Assembly (NCBI GenBank): GCA_008508345.1
Contig: QNGE01001741.1
Span: 64,603 to 128,602 of the forward strand
Direction: 5' to 3'
Source of the DNA: Paragonimus westermani
Lineage: Eukaryota; Platyhelminthes; Trematoda; Plagiorchiida; Troglotrematidae
Length of the DNA stretch: 64,000 bases
Both the position numbers and the translations under genes were made by a program. The notes under the pieces were generated by a model. The model was given only the letters and a program-made list of their open reading frames with translations. It searched no databases and was not told the origin of the DNA. Shown piece after piece: positions 46,010 to 58,132 of the stretch (the first letter of the stretch is position 1; every line of letters starts with the position of its first letter).

Positions 46010-46430
46010 GGACAGTAGCTGGCGAAAAAGTGCGACAAGCAGGTAACGCAAGTTTACTGAGATGTACGAGAAAAGAACGATCGAGCTGTCCAGATCAGAA
46101 AACGTTTTAGCAATCTGTGTTAACGCACAAAGGTGTGAAATGTCACTTTGTGCTCATCTTAGAAAATACCTCTTCAAATGACCAGTTAAGTTTTAGTTCA
46201 CAGAGTAGTGAAAAATCATGGTTTTATTACCGTTATACTATTGCCTTTTAATATTCAGTTATTAATATTATCTATGAAGAATATACACGTGAACAGCTTG
46301 AGACTATTCCCCCTACTTGAAAATCGGGTTTGGTACCAGTCGTATGTGATAATTTAAGAGTAATCACTTCAAAAACCCACAATGGTAAAATAGTCCTCCA
46401 ACCCCCCGAGTTACCCACCGATAGAGTCAA

Positions 46431-46436
46431 AATAAA
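46431..46436 (+). terminator. candidate polyadenylation signal AATAAA
   Basis: A canonical signal lies about 420 bases past the stop of the 116-aa membrane-protein ORF, on the same strand. Confidence 0.3.
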
Positions 46437-49400
46437 ACTGGAATTGGATCAAGCAAGTATTCTGGAGCATGAAAGATTTCTATCGATTGCGAATAGTTTC
46501 TAGCACTGCAGGAACCAATGTTTTCAGCCAAACAACGCAAGAATGGAAGATGTTAGTTGTGATACATTTTGCCAGATCCGTCACTAACGTCCTGATATAC
46601 AGCAACTCAAGAAATGCCATCTACCACATTAATCATTATCGTCTTAAAAAGGACGGGTAAAGTACTTAAAAACGGAAGGAAAGCAATACCCGGGTATGGT
46701 GTATTAACGGTCGTTAAGTGTGACGATATATATCTTATAGGCATCTTTTGGACCAATTCTAGTAAATGACTTCGAACGAAATAATTTATAAAAAGATATT
46801 CTCAAGTTTCGTTGTACTGTACGTAAGTTGTTGTAATAAGCGTGAATTTACCAGCAGTGAATAAGTGCCACAAAAGTGAGATTTTATCGTTAAGTTGCGA
46901 CGTTGCAAAAATAGAAATAAGCTGAACTTAAGACTCAGCGGGTTCAATTGTAACTTGTCAACTATCTTTCAGAAATTTCGGCAAAAATCACGTAGACCAT
47001 GAGTAATTGTTTGCTTTTTTCAAAAATGTGAGTTCGTTGGACAACTCAATTTTGGTAACTGAAATTTCCCTACCTCCGTAGTTTTGGAACATCACAAACT
47101 TGAATATCGTAGTCCAGAATCAACAACAATGAAGATCAACGATTATCAGGACCGTTAATCTGATAATGACAGGACCGATACAATTAGTGAAAAAGGGAAT
47201 ACAGTCAATGGTCAATCGTTTATTTCGAGATCGGAAAAACAGTAGGCGGTCACGTTAAAGAAGTCTAAGATTTTCGCGAGTGCGCACATGCATGAGTGAT
47301 ACCAAAAGAAATTGAAGATGAAGGCTTTGAAAGGAATAAGAAAGCGTGGATGATGGTGGTAAGGTTCAGGAGAAAATGTTTATAGCGTTGATCAGTTCTA
47401 CAAAAAAAGATACATCTAATGGTTGAGTAATGAAGAGAAATATAGGATTCAGTAGGCGATGTTTGAACGGGTGGGAATGTGGGAAAAATTTGAGTTGGCC
47501 TCGTGGAATTCAGTGGAACGAGCAGCCAATAAACAAACGAACTGTAAGGAACCAACAATTTTGGAACCAAATGATGTATGCCAATAAAAACCCACATTCA
47601 TTCCAGTCACAACAAACCTCGCGGTGCTTATGCAAACACAGAGCGGCTACAGTGATCAAGTCGATGCGAAGAGGCGGCTGCTGGGAACTGGCCTCAGTGT
47701 GGCCCCGTCGTACACACGTAGCAACTTCTTTATGTATTCCCTAATGTCCCCTTGATAATAGGTACCATGGTGACTGCTCGACTGGAGTACATGAGATAAG
47801 GCACTTGAGAGCGCTATCTGCTTGAGTTTTTACACCACGCTTCATTAAAACGCTGCCTTCGAGCACCAGGGTACCAAGTTAGTTTATTCAAGTTAAATCG
47901 AGTTTCCACGTTCAAAGTGACAGGAAGATTTTAAAAACTTTTTTACATCAAGTAACATCAACTGATATGCACATTTCTTATTTCTCAGCCATCGTGCCTG
48001 CCCAAATGTTTTTTAATGTATCTGTGAGTACAAGAGCATATTAATGCACACACTACGTGAAGAACAAGCGTGAGAAAGAGTGGAACATGCCCTTAGATTT
48101 CCTCACAAATCATCGTAGGGGTACGGTGATCCTTTGCGCGCCCTTGTGTGTTGTGGTCACGCTTGACATGTGCTAAGAAACTGTACATGCCATCTTCGTA
48201 GCGCTCGCCCTCTTTTCGTGTTGCCGCAGTCGTTAGTATTTGACGACGTAGCCCTGACCTCTGCACTCGGAAGAAGTTTATGCAGACACCTAGCCTCCAC
48301 TGATCCACAATCAATCAAGCTAACAACTTGGAATGATGATTGTGTAGATGTTAACAATCACGAATTCAGCAATCTCATGATGCCATGTCCATCTATCATA
48401 ATTAGTTCATGTCATTTTCTCTGCAGTACCTGATGAGAAGTGAGCGAATGGTCTTTGCACAAGATAATCACTTTGTCCAAATTACATGATTTAACAAATT
48501 TTTGGTCGATACCACTTCATAAATGTGAACTAATCTGGAAATGTTAGATTCGTCACCAACAAGCACCAACCGCTTCTGATCATCCTGCGAAAGAGAACAA
48601 TTTGCCTGTCGTTTATCACAGCTTCTCTTGCACACACATCAGATTTCGAACTGTCTCATGTAGTCTTAAAACCACTGAAAAGACCAAGTAGTATTGAACT
48701 GTTCATGAGTAGGTTCATGGTTGGCCAATAAGAACACAATGCTTTTGTGTTGATGACAGAAATAAGGTATGCAGTGTGCACGTCAGCAGTGTACAACAAA
48801 TACAACCGAGAATAAACTAAAGTAATGAATTGACGCGGATAACGACATACGTAATCGAAAAAACCCCAACGTAATAGTAGCTGGTGGTGCATATTAACCA
48901 GATATATGGAACATCATGTAGTGTTCAGCTCAAACACAATCATCAAAGACTACATGCACATATAGTTTATCCAGGCCGTACCAAGGTCGAGCATATTAAG
49001 ACAACAAGAAAAGTCGGTTCAAACAAAATTCATCCGGGGTCTTGAGAACCAGGTAAAATCCCAATAACTTCCAGGAATGGGATCAAGCGAATCTATGCTG
49101 ACGTCTCCCTAATACCTTTTCACGCATAGTTACAATGGCCGACAGCAATAATCAGTGTCGCACAGGGACACCAAACATGCCATTCAACCGCTTCTCATCT
49201 GCGGCGAGTCGACCAAGCGGTGTTCATCTAGTCGGTAAACATAATGACGTCCCAGCGCTTAGGTTGTCTCAGAAAATCAAAGAGTAAAATTGTTGAAAGT
49301 ATCGCTGACAGCACTCGAACTAGTGATCGTTAGATGTTGATATTACAAATAAACACCTTTCTGGTCCATATCGACAGACTTTGACTGAAGTCCGACGGCA

Positions 49401-50125
49401 CACAGACAACCAATCACTGGGATCATCAAGTAGGCTCTGCTATGTCCTAGAGCTCAGCGAAATCCCTATTCCATCTCGAAAAAAAAATTCGGCTTCTTCG
49501 TCGCCAGACCGTTGACCTGTTGCTGTATTCAAGGGCAAATCAAAAGAACAATGCTAAGATAGTAAGATCGCATTCCAGAGACGCAGCACATTCAATTACT
49601 GACTCAATAGGGTGCTCGTCAGAGCAGCTTGCTGACCTATTTATCGAAGAGTGTGGAAGTTAAAAGCGTCTATGTCTACCAGTTGTTTAGGCTTGGAGAG
49701 GAAAATTAGCTGTAGAAGAGAGGGAAAGAAAATGAACCTATAACTCAAAAGTCCGGCCTGCAAGACGATGAGACAGGGCTTTCTTGCGGGAACCAACAGT
49801 CTGACATACTTGGCAGCAAGTGGCTTGCCTAGCCCAGGGGTACAGTGCATAAGACAGTGTTGTCTGATTCTGATCACCGTTGCATGCAGTGGACGCATTC
49901 AGAGCTAAATATGGGAGGTGTGTTGAACATATTGTACAGTACGCCGGCGGCCACAGCCAACATTGGGCGATCGGAGTGTTCTTTGTTTGAGAGTACCTTC
50001 TCTAACCCACTTCTTCCCCAATTGGGACAGAGTGGTGTTACAACCACAAAACCAGTTATGCTGTATGCCTATAGGATAGCAGAACTACTGCGTCATCAGT
50101 AGTGTGACATACAACCCTATAGACG
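46437..50125. other. intergenic, no gene recognised
   Basis: Short frames at 47265-47744, 48093-48433 and 49641-50102 show no family pattern and no consistent splice context. A CTGATGAG at 48431 is not followed by a second hammerhead core strand. Confidence 0.4.
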
Positions 50126-50129
50126 TAAC

Positions 50130-50265
50130 CGCTTTCCCCTCTGACTGCTCCATCTTGGCTTGTCTGAAATGACTTTATGTGGAAGGACCGAAGTTCAAGT
50201 TAGCACAACACTCTGGATCGATGCGGTGCACAAGCCTGGGCACCAACCCACGGTAGCAGAATAGG
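50130..50265 (-). mobile_element. diverged SINE head
   Basis: On the minus strand, TTCTGCTACCGTGGGTTGGTGCCCAGGC and the following 100 bases align to the tRNA-like head shared by 41871 and 45146, with many substitutions. The body is not recognisable. This is the oldest-looking member of the family in the window. Confidence 0.6.
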
Positions 50266-50269
50266 CCAG

Positions 50270-52092
50270 ACGCGGTACATCAAATCTCAACGAGGCACCC
50301 ATCTGCTCAGTTCATCCAAACAATCCGATGCGTACGCGTTCAAAACTACCGACAGAAGAGAACCTAAGTGTCACCCATTACAAGCCTATGCTCAGAGTCG
50401 ACTACAAAAATTAACTGTGGTATGTTAGCCGACTTCCTGCATGAAAAAGCTTCATTAACAAGATAAATATCGATTGGAGAAGTATAACGCAGTGGTAAAA
50501 AAGATTATTAGGTTTCACTAACAGACATGCATCAGGTCGACATCTGCCGTCCGTTGGTCAGGGTCAATCAGACGCACTCGGAAATTTCTACACCTTTAGA
50601 TAATTATACTAAACGGTGTATAATCATTGCTCCATCTATTTAATTAGTTCATTCGGTTTAGATTTCTTCCAAGTCCATTGAACACGCCTCGGCTTATCCC
50701 TTTACCTCAATGCCGACGGCTGGGAGAAACCACAAGACGGCCAAGCGATGACGTGGCCACGAGCTACGAAAGCCTTGACCCTCCCGCTGAGCAAAGTTGG
50801 TAGATACCATCTGTCTGGTTAGGGAGTTCGCGACCATCGATACCGCTGGCCAGTAACATTGTCTGGTATGGCATTGTGTCACAATCAGTGAAAAGCCTGT
50901 ATCCAAAAACCTGTCGACTCTCCAGTTTCGTGAAACTTGATTGTTTTAGTTTATTTCCCTTCTTTGCTATGCATTCGTATTTATTAATTACTCTGTAAAT
51001 TCGTGGATCATTGTCAGGGCCAAAGAGAGCTCGAGCCATTGTACCCATAGATACCGCTCAAAGCTGAAAATGATGATGACAATAACAGTGACGATTAGAC
51101 TGTAGCTTCAGCTTGACTCTTGTCTTGCTAACTCTCATAGTACCAGTCATTTTGACCACGAACTTTTACCAGCCAAGGTCTAACTCGTATTTCTTGGGTG
51201 TTACACATATGAATATCGGTTGGGCATAAAAAAAAGAGGCAGATAGGACGATTCAGTCAGTAAATATCAATTTAAACCGACAGAATAGGAAGAGTAGGAA
51301 AATGTGCGGGCCCAAACTTCCTTTGGTGGTAGCCGCTGGTCCTGAGGTGCCGGTTGGAGATAATTGTCGTTAAACCCACGCTACTGGTAATGCTTCAGTA
51401 GTGTCGTTAAACACGGGTCACATGATAAGGAGGTTGCGAGGAAAAAACCGCTTGCCAACCGGTTTGCTTGGGAAAAACAAACGAACGCTCACGCCGACCA
51501 CAATTATTCATAGACGGGGCACAATTCAGAATAACGAACAATTGGAATCAAAAGAAAACTCATATTCTGTGCACTGAGAGATGAGTTGAGGTCACGAAAT
51601 GACAAGTGAAGCTAAGGAATCACATGCTCAGAATGCACAAGAATTACGAAGGAAAGTGGCAAGATGAACTCGACTAATGAAGAAGGTTCAGAAACACTAC
51701 CCAGATTGGTGCTCACAGGAAAGAAAAGTTACGACAGAAAGAAACTCAGAAAAACAATTCCGGTGCGTAAACGCAATATTCAGTCATTCAGGGAACCACA
51801 AAGTCCAAACACTGAAATGGATCGAAAAACACGGCATTGTGGTATCTTTAAAGTGAAAAAGAGATGGTTACGATATACAGTCGACGAAAGAAAGAGATCG
51901 ACATGCAAATATTATCAACGAACTGTAAGCCGTTTCATGAATGTGAGCAGTTTCGCTAAGTTCCTTACCAAAAGGCACAAAAATGTATGTCTATCGGAAA
52001 AGGGGGCATAAAGCATGCAACACGCTGCACATGATCACGGGTAACCCCGAGATTATCTGAAAGCGGACAGGGATAAAAAATAAACTCCACGA
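50270..52092. other. intergenic / Sec24 3' flank
   Basis: A Lys/Arg-rich 115-codon frame at 51664-52011 (+) runs antisense to the Sec24 3' flank. It has no recognised domain and is not called as a gene. No AATAAA is close downstream of the Sec24 stop on the minus strand; the nearest complement that I noticed is near 50951. Confidence 0.35.
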
Positions 52093-53178
52093 TCACGCCT
52101 TCATTATAGTTTGAATCATCTGGAGGAACTCAGGATAAGAGGGAGCAAATTCAGTACGATCTTCGATTAGAGCAGACAGGAAACGTGTTCGGAGGGTGCC
52201 CGGGGCATCATGACGCATGCAGATTAAAGCATTACTGACAGGTCGGCGTCGTCGAATAAGGTTTATCAGAGCCATTAAGCGCCGCCTGGCAATCGGTAAA
52301 CTAGAAGGGTTATCATCTGCAGTCTTTTTATCAGGGTTCGGATCCACTACTGGCAACGCAAACGGTCCACCTTGAATGGGAAGCTCACTTGGACTGGATA
52401 TCCCTAAGAGCTGACGCAGCGTTTCAGATGAAGCAGTAGATCCGGCAGCCGAATCCTCACCGGAGCCAACGAGAAGATACAAACACTCACCTGTATCTAG
52501 CAGATACACACCCGTACGCGTAATATTCCGAGAAGACAAGTGCAACTGACCAGGTAGTTGCTCTGCCTCGTACATCAATTCGTTCGTGTCTGAAGAAGTG
52601 GACTCTCCATCTCCGGAATGTTGATCCCACTCTACCTGAGCATCGCCATAGTCCGAAAGACACAACGTAGCGGCTTTCTGTGCCAGAGTCAAATTGCTAG
52701 ATCCCACTGGTTTAGACACGAACTGATGAACCGCATACAATCGGGGATAAATCAGAGTGAGCATATCGTCTGGTGGCGCTGACTTGAGCCGCTCCAGAGC
52801 AGCCGATCGATCATCAATTCGTACAGATGAGCCGACACGAAAAGCGGGATAACGAAGCAGCCCGCAAACGTAAAGCGGCAACAATCGTAGGCAAGGCGGA
52901 CACGCCATTGAATAAGATGAAATGCTCGAGGCTGCGGTGAGCCCCGTGGCAAGGGCGAACGCAGTCAGAACATCAGCAACTGCGTTCGCCATAGCCTCAC
53001 GAGCATTTTGTACGCCAGAATTGATGGCACGATCCACAGCCATCTTGCCAATCAGGCAAGCGATTGTGCCTTGATCTGCACCCTGGAACACTTCGGAAGC
53101 ATTGTGCACAACCGGGAGGCAAAGTGTATGCACTCGGATGCGTCGATCACCCTTGGCCGACGTATAAAGAATGGCAGC
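52093..53178 (-). CDS. SEC24B: Sec24 last exon: beta-barrel end, helical and gelsolin-like domains
   Basis: The exon starts in phase 0 after a TTCTTTTGTAG acceptor (low side 53179) with ILYTSAKGDRRIRVHTLCLP. This is the well-conserved end of the beta-sandwich. Helical-domain segments follow (ACLIGKMAVDRA, LRLLPLYVCGLLRYPAFR, SSVRIDDRSAA). A gelsolin-like domain comes next (GVYLLDTGECLYLLVGSGED, then ALIEDRTEFAPSYPEFLQMI), and the stop is TGA at 52095-52093. Between the helical and gelsolin-like parts is an acidic Ser-rich insertion of about 35 residues absent from the vertebrate proteins. The final residues MIQTIMKA replace the vertebrate VQQQICK-type end. It is 361 codons long with no break. 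Confidence 0.93.
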   Translation of the reverse strand, partial: AAILYTSAKGDRRIRVHTLCLPVVHNASEVFQGADQGTIACLIGKMAVDRAINSGVQNAREAMANAVADVLTAFALATGLTAASSISSYSMACPPCLRLLPLYVCGLLRYPAFRVGSSVRIDDRSAALERLKSAPPDDMLTLIYPRLYAVHQFVSKPVGSSNLTLAQKAATLCLSDYGDAQVEWDQHSGDGESTSSDTNELMYEAEQLPGQLHLSSRNITRTGVYLLDTGECLYLLVGSGEDSAAGSTASSETLRQLLGISSPSELPIQGGPFALPVVDPNPDKKTADDNPSSLPIARRRLMALINLIRRRRPVSNALICMRHDAPGTLRTRFLSALIEDRTEFAPSYPEFLQMIQTIMKA

Positions 53179-53731
53179 CTACAAAAGAAAACATTCAAGC
53201 GCAAAAACGTCAACAGATTGTAACTGCAGGCTAGCTGTATGCACTCTGAACAGATGATGTGAGCAATGTCATGTAAGGTGTGACCTTGATGAGACGTGAA
53301 GTTGACATGGCCACACAGACAAAATCCATTACGCTTAAATCAACCCAGTTAGAAAAAGCAAAATTCAAACACATGTACTCATGACAAAAATAAAAACCCT
53401 AAAGTTTCTAATCGCAAACCATAGGGAAAAATGTTAACTAGAATCGAGTCCCAGGCGAAAAACTGGCGAAAGTGGCACAACCACTTCCGATATACCACAC
53501 AATGACTAGTAAAGCGACACCACAATGTGTTCAACACTGTATACCTGGGACCCTTCCACGAGCCGAATTTATCAGTCAAACTGTATGCAAACGTAGACCG
53601 CAGATGTGAAGTCTGCAATACGTCGGTAGCAATATACGATCAAAAAGATTCGCGTATTTTTACCAAACGGTCCTGCTAATATCAATGGCGTCACAATACA
53701 GCCAGGACCTGTTTGTTTAACCATCACTGCG

Positions 53732-54327
53732 TAGTATACGGTTGAAGTTTAAATATATCTCCGACAGAAACTAAGTATGTTTATCAGGTACAAACACAGA
53801 ATACGCGTAACGGTTTAGCGAGACGTGTCACCTACGTGTTAATCACATCATCATGTGAATTGTCGTCCTTTTTCATGCTTCTCAAACGGCTTACCTTCGA
53901 CTTCCGCAAACAATAATCAGGAAGTTCCACACCCAAGTACGCTACCATACCAATCTTCCCACTGATGTCATGGTGTCCGACCTTGTTAGCACCATCTGAC
54001 GAGCTTCCGTTTGCCTACATGGACCAAGGCTGAAGAGCTTCACTAACTTGCGAATTGAACTCCGCTTGTTCATCGAATCGACCTCTCACACCTGCCACCT
54101 TGCGCCCTTGGGATTATGGTTGAATTTATTTGACTCATTATCAACTTCTATCTACATCTCCAGATTGATAGTCTGTGGTAATCGTGTCTATCTGGGCTTC
54201 CTTTCTAGTCTAATGGCCTCTCACGGAGAACTCAACCACAATCATGACAATACTATTAACAGTCCGTTTCAACGTACCCATAACGTTCACTGTGGTCGTT
54301 GTGACCGTTAATTTTTATGTTGTGTGA
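53732..54327 (+). repeat. inverted repeat, left arm
   Basis: The arm pairs with 55313-55910 in reverse complement. I see no difference from 53732 to about 54298; a few substitutions and a small indel occur over the last 30 bases nearest the centre. The arms code the same chance frame (54048-54311 on + and 55594-55292 on -). No transposase or terminal motif is evident. Confidence 0.92.
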
Positions 54328-55312
54328 AGACTCATGTTCCGCATTCGGTCATTCTTGTAAGGTGTCACCAACGAACATGTAACAGTGAGGTCAAGAGGCA
54401 GATAGTGGAGTCGACCGAGCTCAACGACCGTTTTTAGGGATATATATATATGCTGGAGTGGTTCATCCATGCACTATTCGTCTACGACGCTGAACACTTT
54501 ATGTAGTTGTTGCAGCCGATTGACAAGGTCGAGGTATCCTCCTAATCCTCAAAATTTGCTTTACTCATGAGTAACCACGTCCCTAACAAAAATTACACTA
54601 TCATTGTACCTGGTCGACTCCCATCACTAACCGGCCAAACTGGGCTTCCTAACGTAGCCTGTCTAACGTGGCCCCCTCTTGCTAAATTCACACATTTCAT
54701 GAAACTCCTGTGAATCCTGCTGCGATTATGATCCTTCACTATGGCCACCTATTTAAGTTCACCATCTCGAAAACCATGTCTTTCTTTTGAATTCAATCGT
54801 ACTTCGAAAAGTTAGAGCAAACGACAACCATTGACAAAACTGTCGTATATATCATGTCAATTGTGATGGGATATTTGACTGAATTTATGGCACATTTCAC
54901 TTGGTTTGTCAGTGGATAATTATTAATTCCTATTACATTCACGGTTTTGATGCCCTACACTACCTGTTACGGAAAATCAAGAGCATTCTGGTGACAGTGC
55001 TTTAAAGCCAGTAGGACTGTTTTTGTACTGATATGCTCGTCCTTTAACAACAAAACAACCAAGGAGTTTTTATTCCCAGCACAGCCAACAGCAGTTTGTT
55101 AATTCCCGTGACTAGCCAGAAGCAGGTTTACCGCAATATGACGGGTGGTAGTGAAAATTTTTGTATACGTGCTACCTGCTGAAACAGTCATCGACAAATC
55201 CGTTACACTTTGTGTAAACCTTTGCACTGAAGAAAGAATAACCTATAACCAAAGCAAGATTGTTTTGACAACTCGACTGCTTATGTTAAACTCATCGGGT
55301 AGCCCCAAACAG
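54328..55312. other. spacer between inverted-repeat arms
   Basis: About 985 bases of unique sequence form the loop. It contains a short AT run near 54441-54451. No coding similarity is recognised. Confidence 0.7.
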
Positions 55313-55910
55313 ATCACATAACATAAAAAAGTAACGGTCAAAACGACCACAGTGAACGTTATGGGTACGTTGAAACGGACTGTTAATAGTATTGTCATGA
55401 TTGTGGTTGAGTTCTCCGTGAGAGGCCATTAGACTAGAAAGGAAGCCCAGATAGACACGATTACCACAGACTATCAATCTGGAGATGTAGATAGAAGTTG
55501 ATAATGAGTCAAATAAATTCAACCATAATCCCAAGGGCGCAAGGTGGCAGGTGTGAGAGGTCGATTCGATGAACAAGCGGAGTTCAATTCGCAAGTTAGT
55601 GAAGCTCTTCAGCCTTGGTCCATGTAGGCAAACGGAAGCTCGTCAGATGGTGCTAACAAGGTCGGACACCATGACATCAGTGGGAAGATTGGTATGGTAG
55701 CGTACTTGGGTGTGGAACTTCCTGATTATTGTTTGCGGAAGTCGAAGGTAAGCCGTTTGAGAAGCATGAAAAAGGACGACAATTCACATGATGATGTGAT
55801 TAACACGTAGGTGACACGTCTCGCTAAACCGTTACGCGTATTCTGTGTTTGTACCTGATAAACATACTTAGTTTCTGTCGGAGATATATTTAAACTTCAA
55901 CCGTATACTA
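55313..55910 (-). repeat. inverted repeat, right arm
   Basis: This is the reverse complement of 53732-54327. Outside 55910 the sequence diverges immediately (GGCGTAAG against the left-side CTGCG). Confidence 0.92.
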
Positions 55911-56085
55911 GGCGTAAGTCGAAAAAATAGCTTGGACTGATGTGCAGTTCGGCTGGCACGCACACGGAGAGAGGAGATACGAGTAGTCCGAGGGGCAAAG
56001 GCATGCACTGAGAGAACGGAGGAAGACCCAGAGAACATTATCAACCTGGACTTTTGGCAAATACAGACGCAATAACCAACGTTAC

Positions 56086-56217
56086 CTGACAGCAAACGCT
56101 TGAATATTTGTCCACATTTTCAGAAAGCCCTAGTTGAACAGCGAATCCGGCATCGGGGCTGACGTTCGGAAGGGACATGAGGTCGGTCGAACGTACGAAA
56201 AATGACCCGTGAAAAGC
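56086..56217 (-). CDS. SEC24B: Sec24 exon: beta-sandwich segment
   Basis: The exon is 44 codons, phase 0 at both ends, with acceptor CAATGTCCACAG and donor CAG|GTAACG. It encodes AFHGSFFVRSTDLMSLPN and then PDAGFAVQLGLSENV. This exactly bridges the KIGFEAVMRIRC end of the upstream exon and the ILYTS start of the last exon in the Sec24A/B family. It was found by requiring phase continuity and similarity, as the open frame in this register is too short to stand out. Confidence 0.9.
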
Positions 56218-56551
56218 CTGTGGACATTGAAAGTGATAGGAACAGTAAAGCCCGTATTAGGTGTGATATTAACGGAAAGGTGCGAAAGAGATAAGATATG
56301 CATGATCACTTTGAAAACCAACATTACTGAGGTATGAGCCACCCGTCCGCCTTTTACTGAAGCAAACAGGGTCAGGATATAGAGAAGTACGCATAATTAA
56401 TTACACGGGAGATTAACACGATAGGAGCAAACACACAGCGGAGGGGACAGCCAAACAGATAAACCTACACCATGATTTCACAGTCTACTGCTTAGGATGG
56501 TCGGCTTGGACAGTGTTTTATTTGTACGGAGGTCTAGCTACAAGTGCTTAC

Positions 56552-56890
56552 CTGGATCGATAGACCGTGAGTGCAACGGATACGCATGACAGCCTCGAAT
56601 CCGATTTTTCTGGATAAGTACCTGTCAAAATCACGCCGGAAACGCTCTAACTCGATAGGAATGTTCGAGCAGGAGGAACTCTGACCAGTGGTTAACGCAT
56701 GCGGAGGAGTTATACTGTCGACAGTGTTCCCGATCTGGGCAGTCATATCAGTAGATCCAGTTTGACATGCACTTGGAGGGCAATAGAAATCTGGATAGTG
56801 GTAGACACAACCGCCGGAGAACCGGGCTGTGCCGGACAATGTGGCAATATCACAGTATTGAGAGTTCATGATAAAAAGATCGACAGCAAC
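56552..56890 (-). CDS. SEC24B: Sec24 exon: end of trunk / beta-sandwich
   Basis: The exon is 113 codons, phase 0, with acceptor TTCATATAG and donor CAG|GTAAGC. It encodes VAVDLFIMNSQYCDIATL (trunk end), a GGCVYHYPDF segment, a Thr/Ser-rich loop longer than in vertebrates, and RDFDRYLSRKIGFEAVMRIR. If the donor is not used, the frame runs six more codons to a stop. Confidence 0.92.
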
Positions 56891-57943
56891 CTATATGAAG
56901 ATGGAAGTTGAAAGAGAAGCAAACATCGAGAAAAGTTCACAAGGACTCGCCTAGAAGTTCAGTGAGTGAAGCTTAACCTGTACACCTGTATAAACAACGT
57001 ATAATTAACACAGAACTCCTCCAACGAATATTACGGACTACAGGTAAAATCGCAGAGTTCAATACCGTGTTAAAATATGCTGCGTGAGTTTACAGTGTTC
57101 TGGGGGTGCCGGTCGAAAAAAACCTGGTTCATAATTTTGAAACAACACAAAGAAGCCTGAAGTGACTCCATCCTATTGAGTAATAATGACGTAAGTGGGC
57201 TGAGAATGACAGAAAATGCTATCTTAAATATTGTACGGACTCGAAATGAATTGGCCGGCGGACAAACAGTAAAACAGATCAAAACGAGCTCACTGAAGGA
57301 CTAATTTCAGTGTGAAGAAGTTTCATGAGAACCGAATAATTATTTACATGGGACACAATCAAATAAACGTAAACCTGAGTATCTGCACATAGTACAACTC
57401 CATCCGTACAAATGATTAAAGAGGTCAGCTGGAGACCCAAACGAACAACAAAGTAAGCTAAACTATACGCATTCTAGCACCGTTGTACGTCAGCAACACT
57501 CATCGATATGAAAATGACGAGAGTAGCAAAATATGTTGGAGATAAGGGAGTAGTAAATCTCATTAATATGCATACGAGAATTGTTGGGCCAGCGGGTTGG
57601 ACAAAAGCTACGGCAAAACTATCAGATAAACAGCTAGTACGATTAATATGAACCACCTAACAGATGCTCACACCATTAAACATTGAAAAAAGAAGCTTCG
57701 TGATAAAGCCAAAGCAACACTCATCTGATTATTCACAAGAAAGTCTCGAGACGTGACGGTAACCGTAAACTAATTAACCCATAGAATAAATATCCAGGTA
57801 GAGGTGCATGTTTGGTCTACTGGACAACAAACTTAGTGATTTGCATCTGTTTCACTGCAAAACAACCTCACAACGACCAACAACAATGGCCACCGAAAGC
57901 CCCAATCCATCAAGTAACCACAAAACAAAAGCTTCCTACATAC

Positions 57944-58132
57944 CTGTTGTGCGGCACAGTCCAATGCCAACGTCTTGTAAAAGTCAATAGCCGGGCCTAA
58001 TTTCTTAAAGTCCGGGGTGATTCGATCGCTTTGTTCCTCGCGCATCTGTAAACTGCCCGCGCCTGTGTTAGGCAAACAGGTGTTGAAGGCGGTGATTCGA
58101 CCACCATTACCACCAATCAGTTTTAGCCCGAT
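57944..58132 (-). CDS. SEC24B: Sec24 exon: trunk (vWA-like) segment
   Basis: The exon is 63 codons, phase 0, with acceptor CCGCCTTGACACAG and donor CAG|GTATGT. It encodes IGLKLIGGNGGRITAFNTCLP, then GAGSLQMREE and FYKTLALDCAAQQ. These are the hallmark trunk segments preceding the VDLFL strand in Sec24A/B. Confidence 0.92.

Larger units (their letters stand above)
53179..56085. other. Sec24 intron containing a long inverted repeat
   Basis: This 2.9-kb intron lies between the 132-bp exon and the last exon, with GTAACG donor and TTTTGTAG acceptor on the minus strand. Its main content is the inverted repeat listed separately. Confidence 0.8.

Noticed and set aside
48431..48452. CTGATGAG followed by GCGAATG, as a possible hammerhead
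   Set aside because: The second core strand lacks GAAA and no stems I or III can be drawn.
51664..52011. 115-codon Lys/Arg-rich frame
   Set aside because: Composition is low-information, there is no domain, and it lies antisense in the Sec24 3' flank.
54048..55594. Pair of matching 87/100-codon frames on opposite strands
   Set aside because: They are the same chance frame read from the two arms of the inverted repeat and resemble no protein family that I know.
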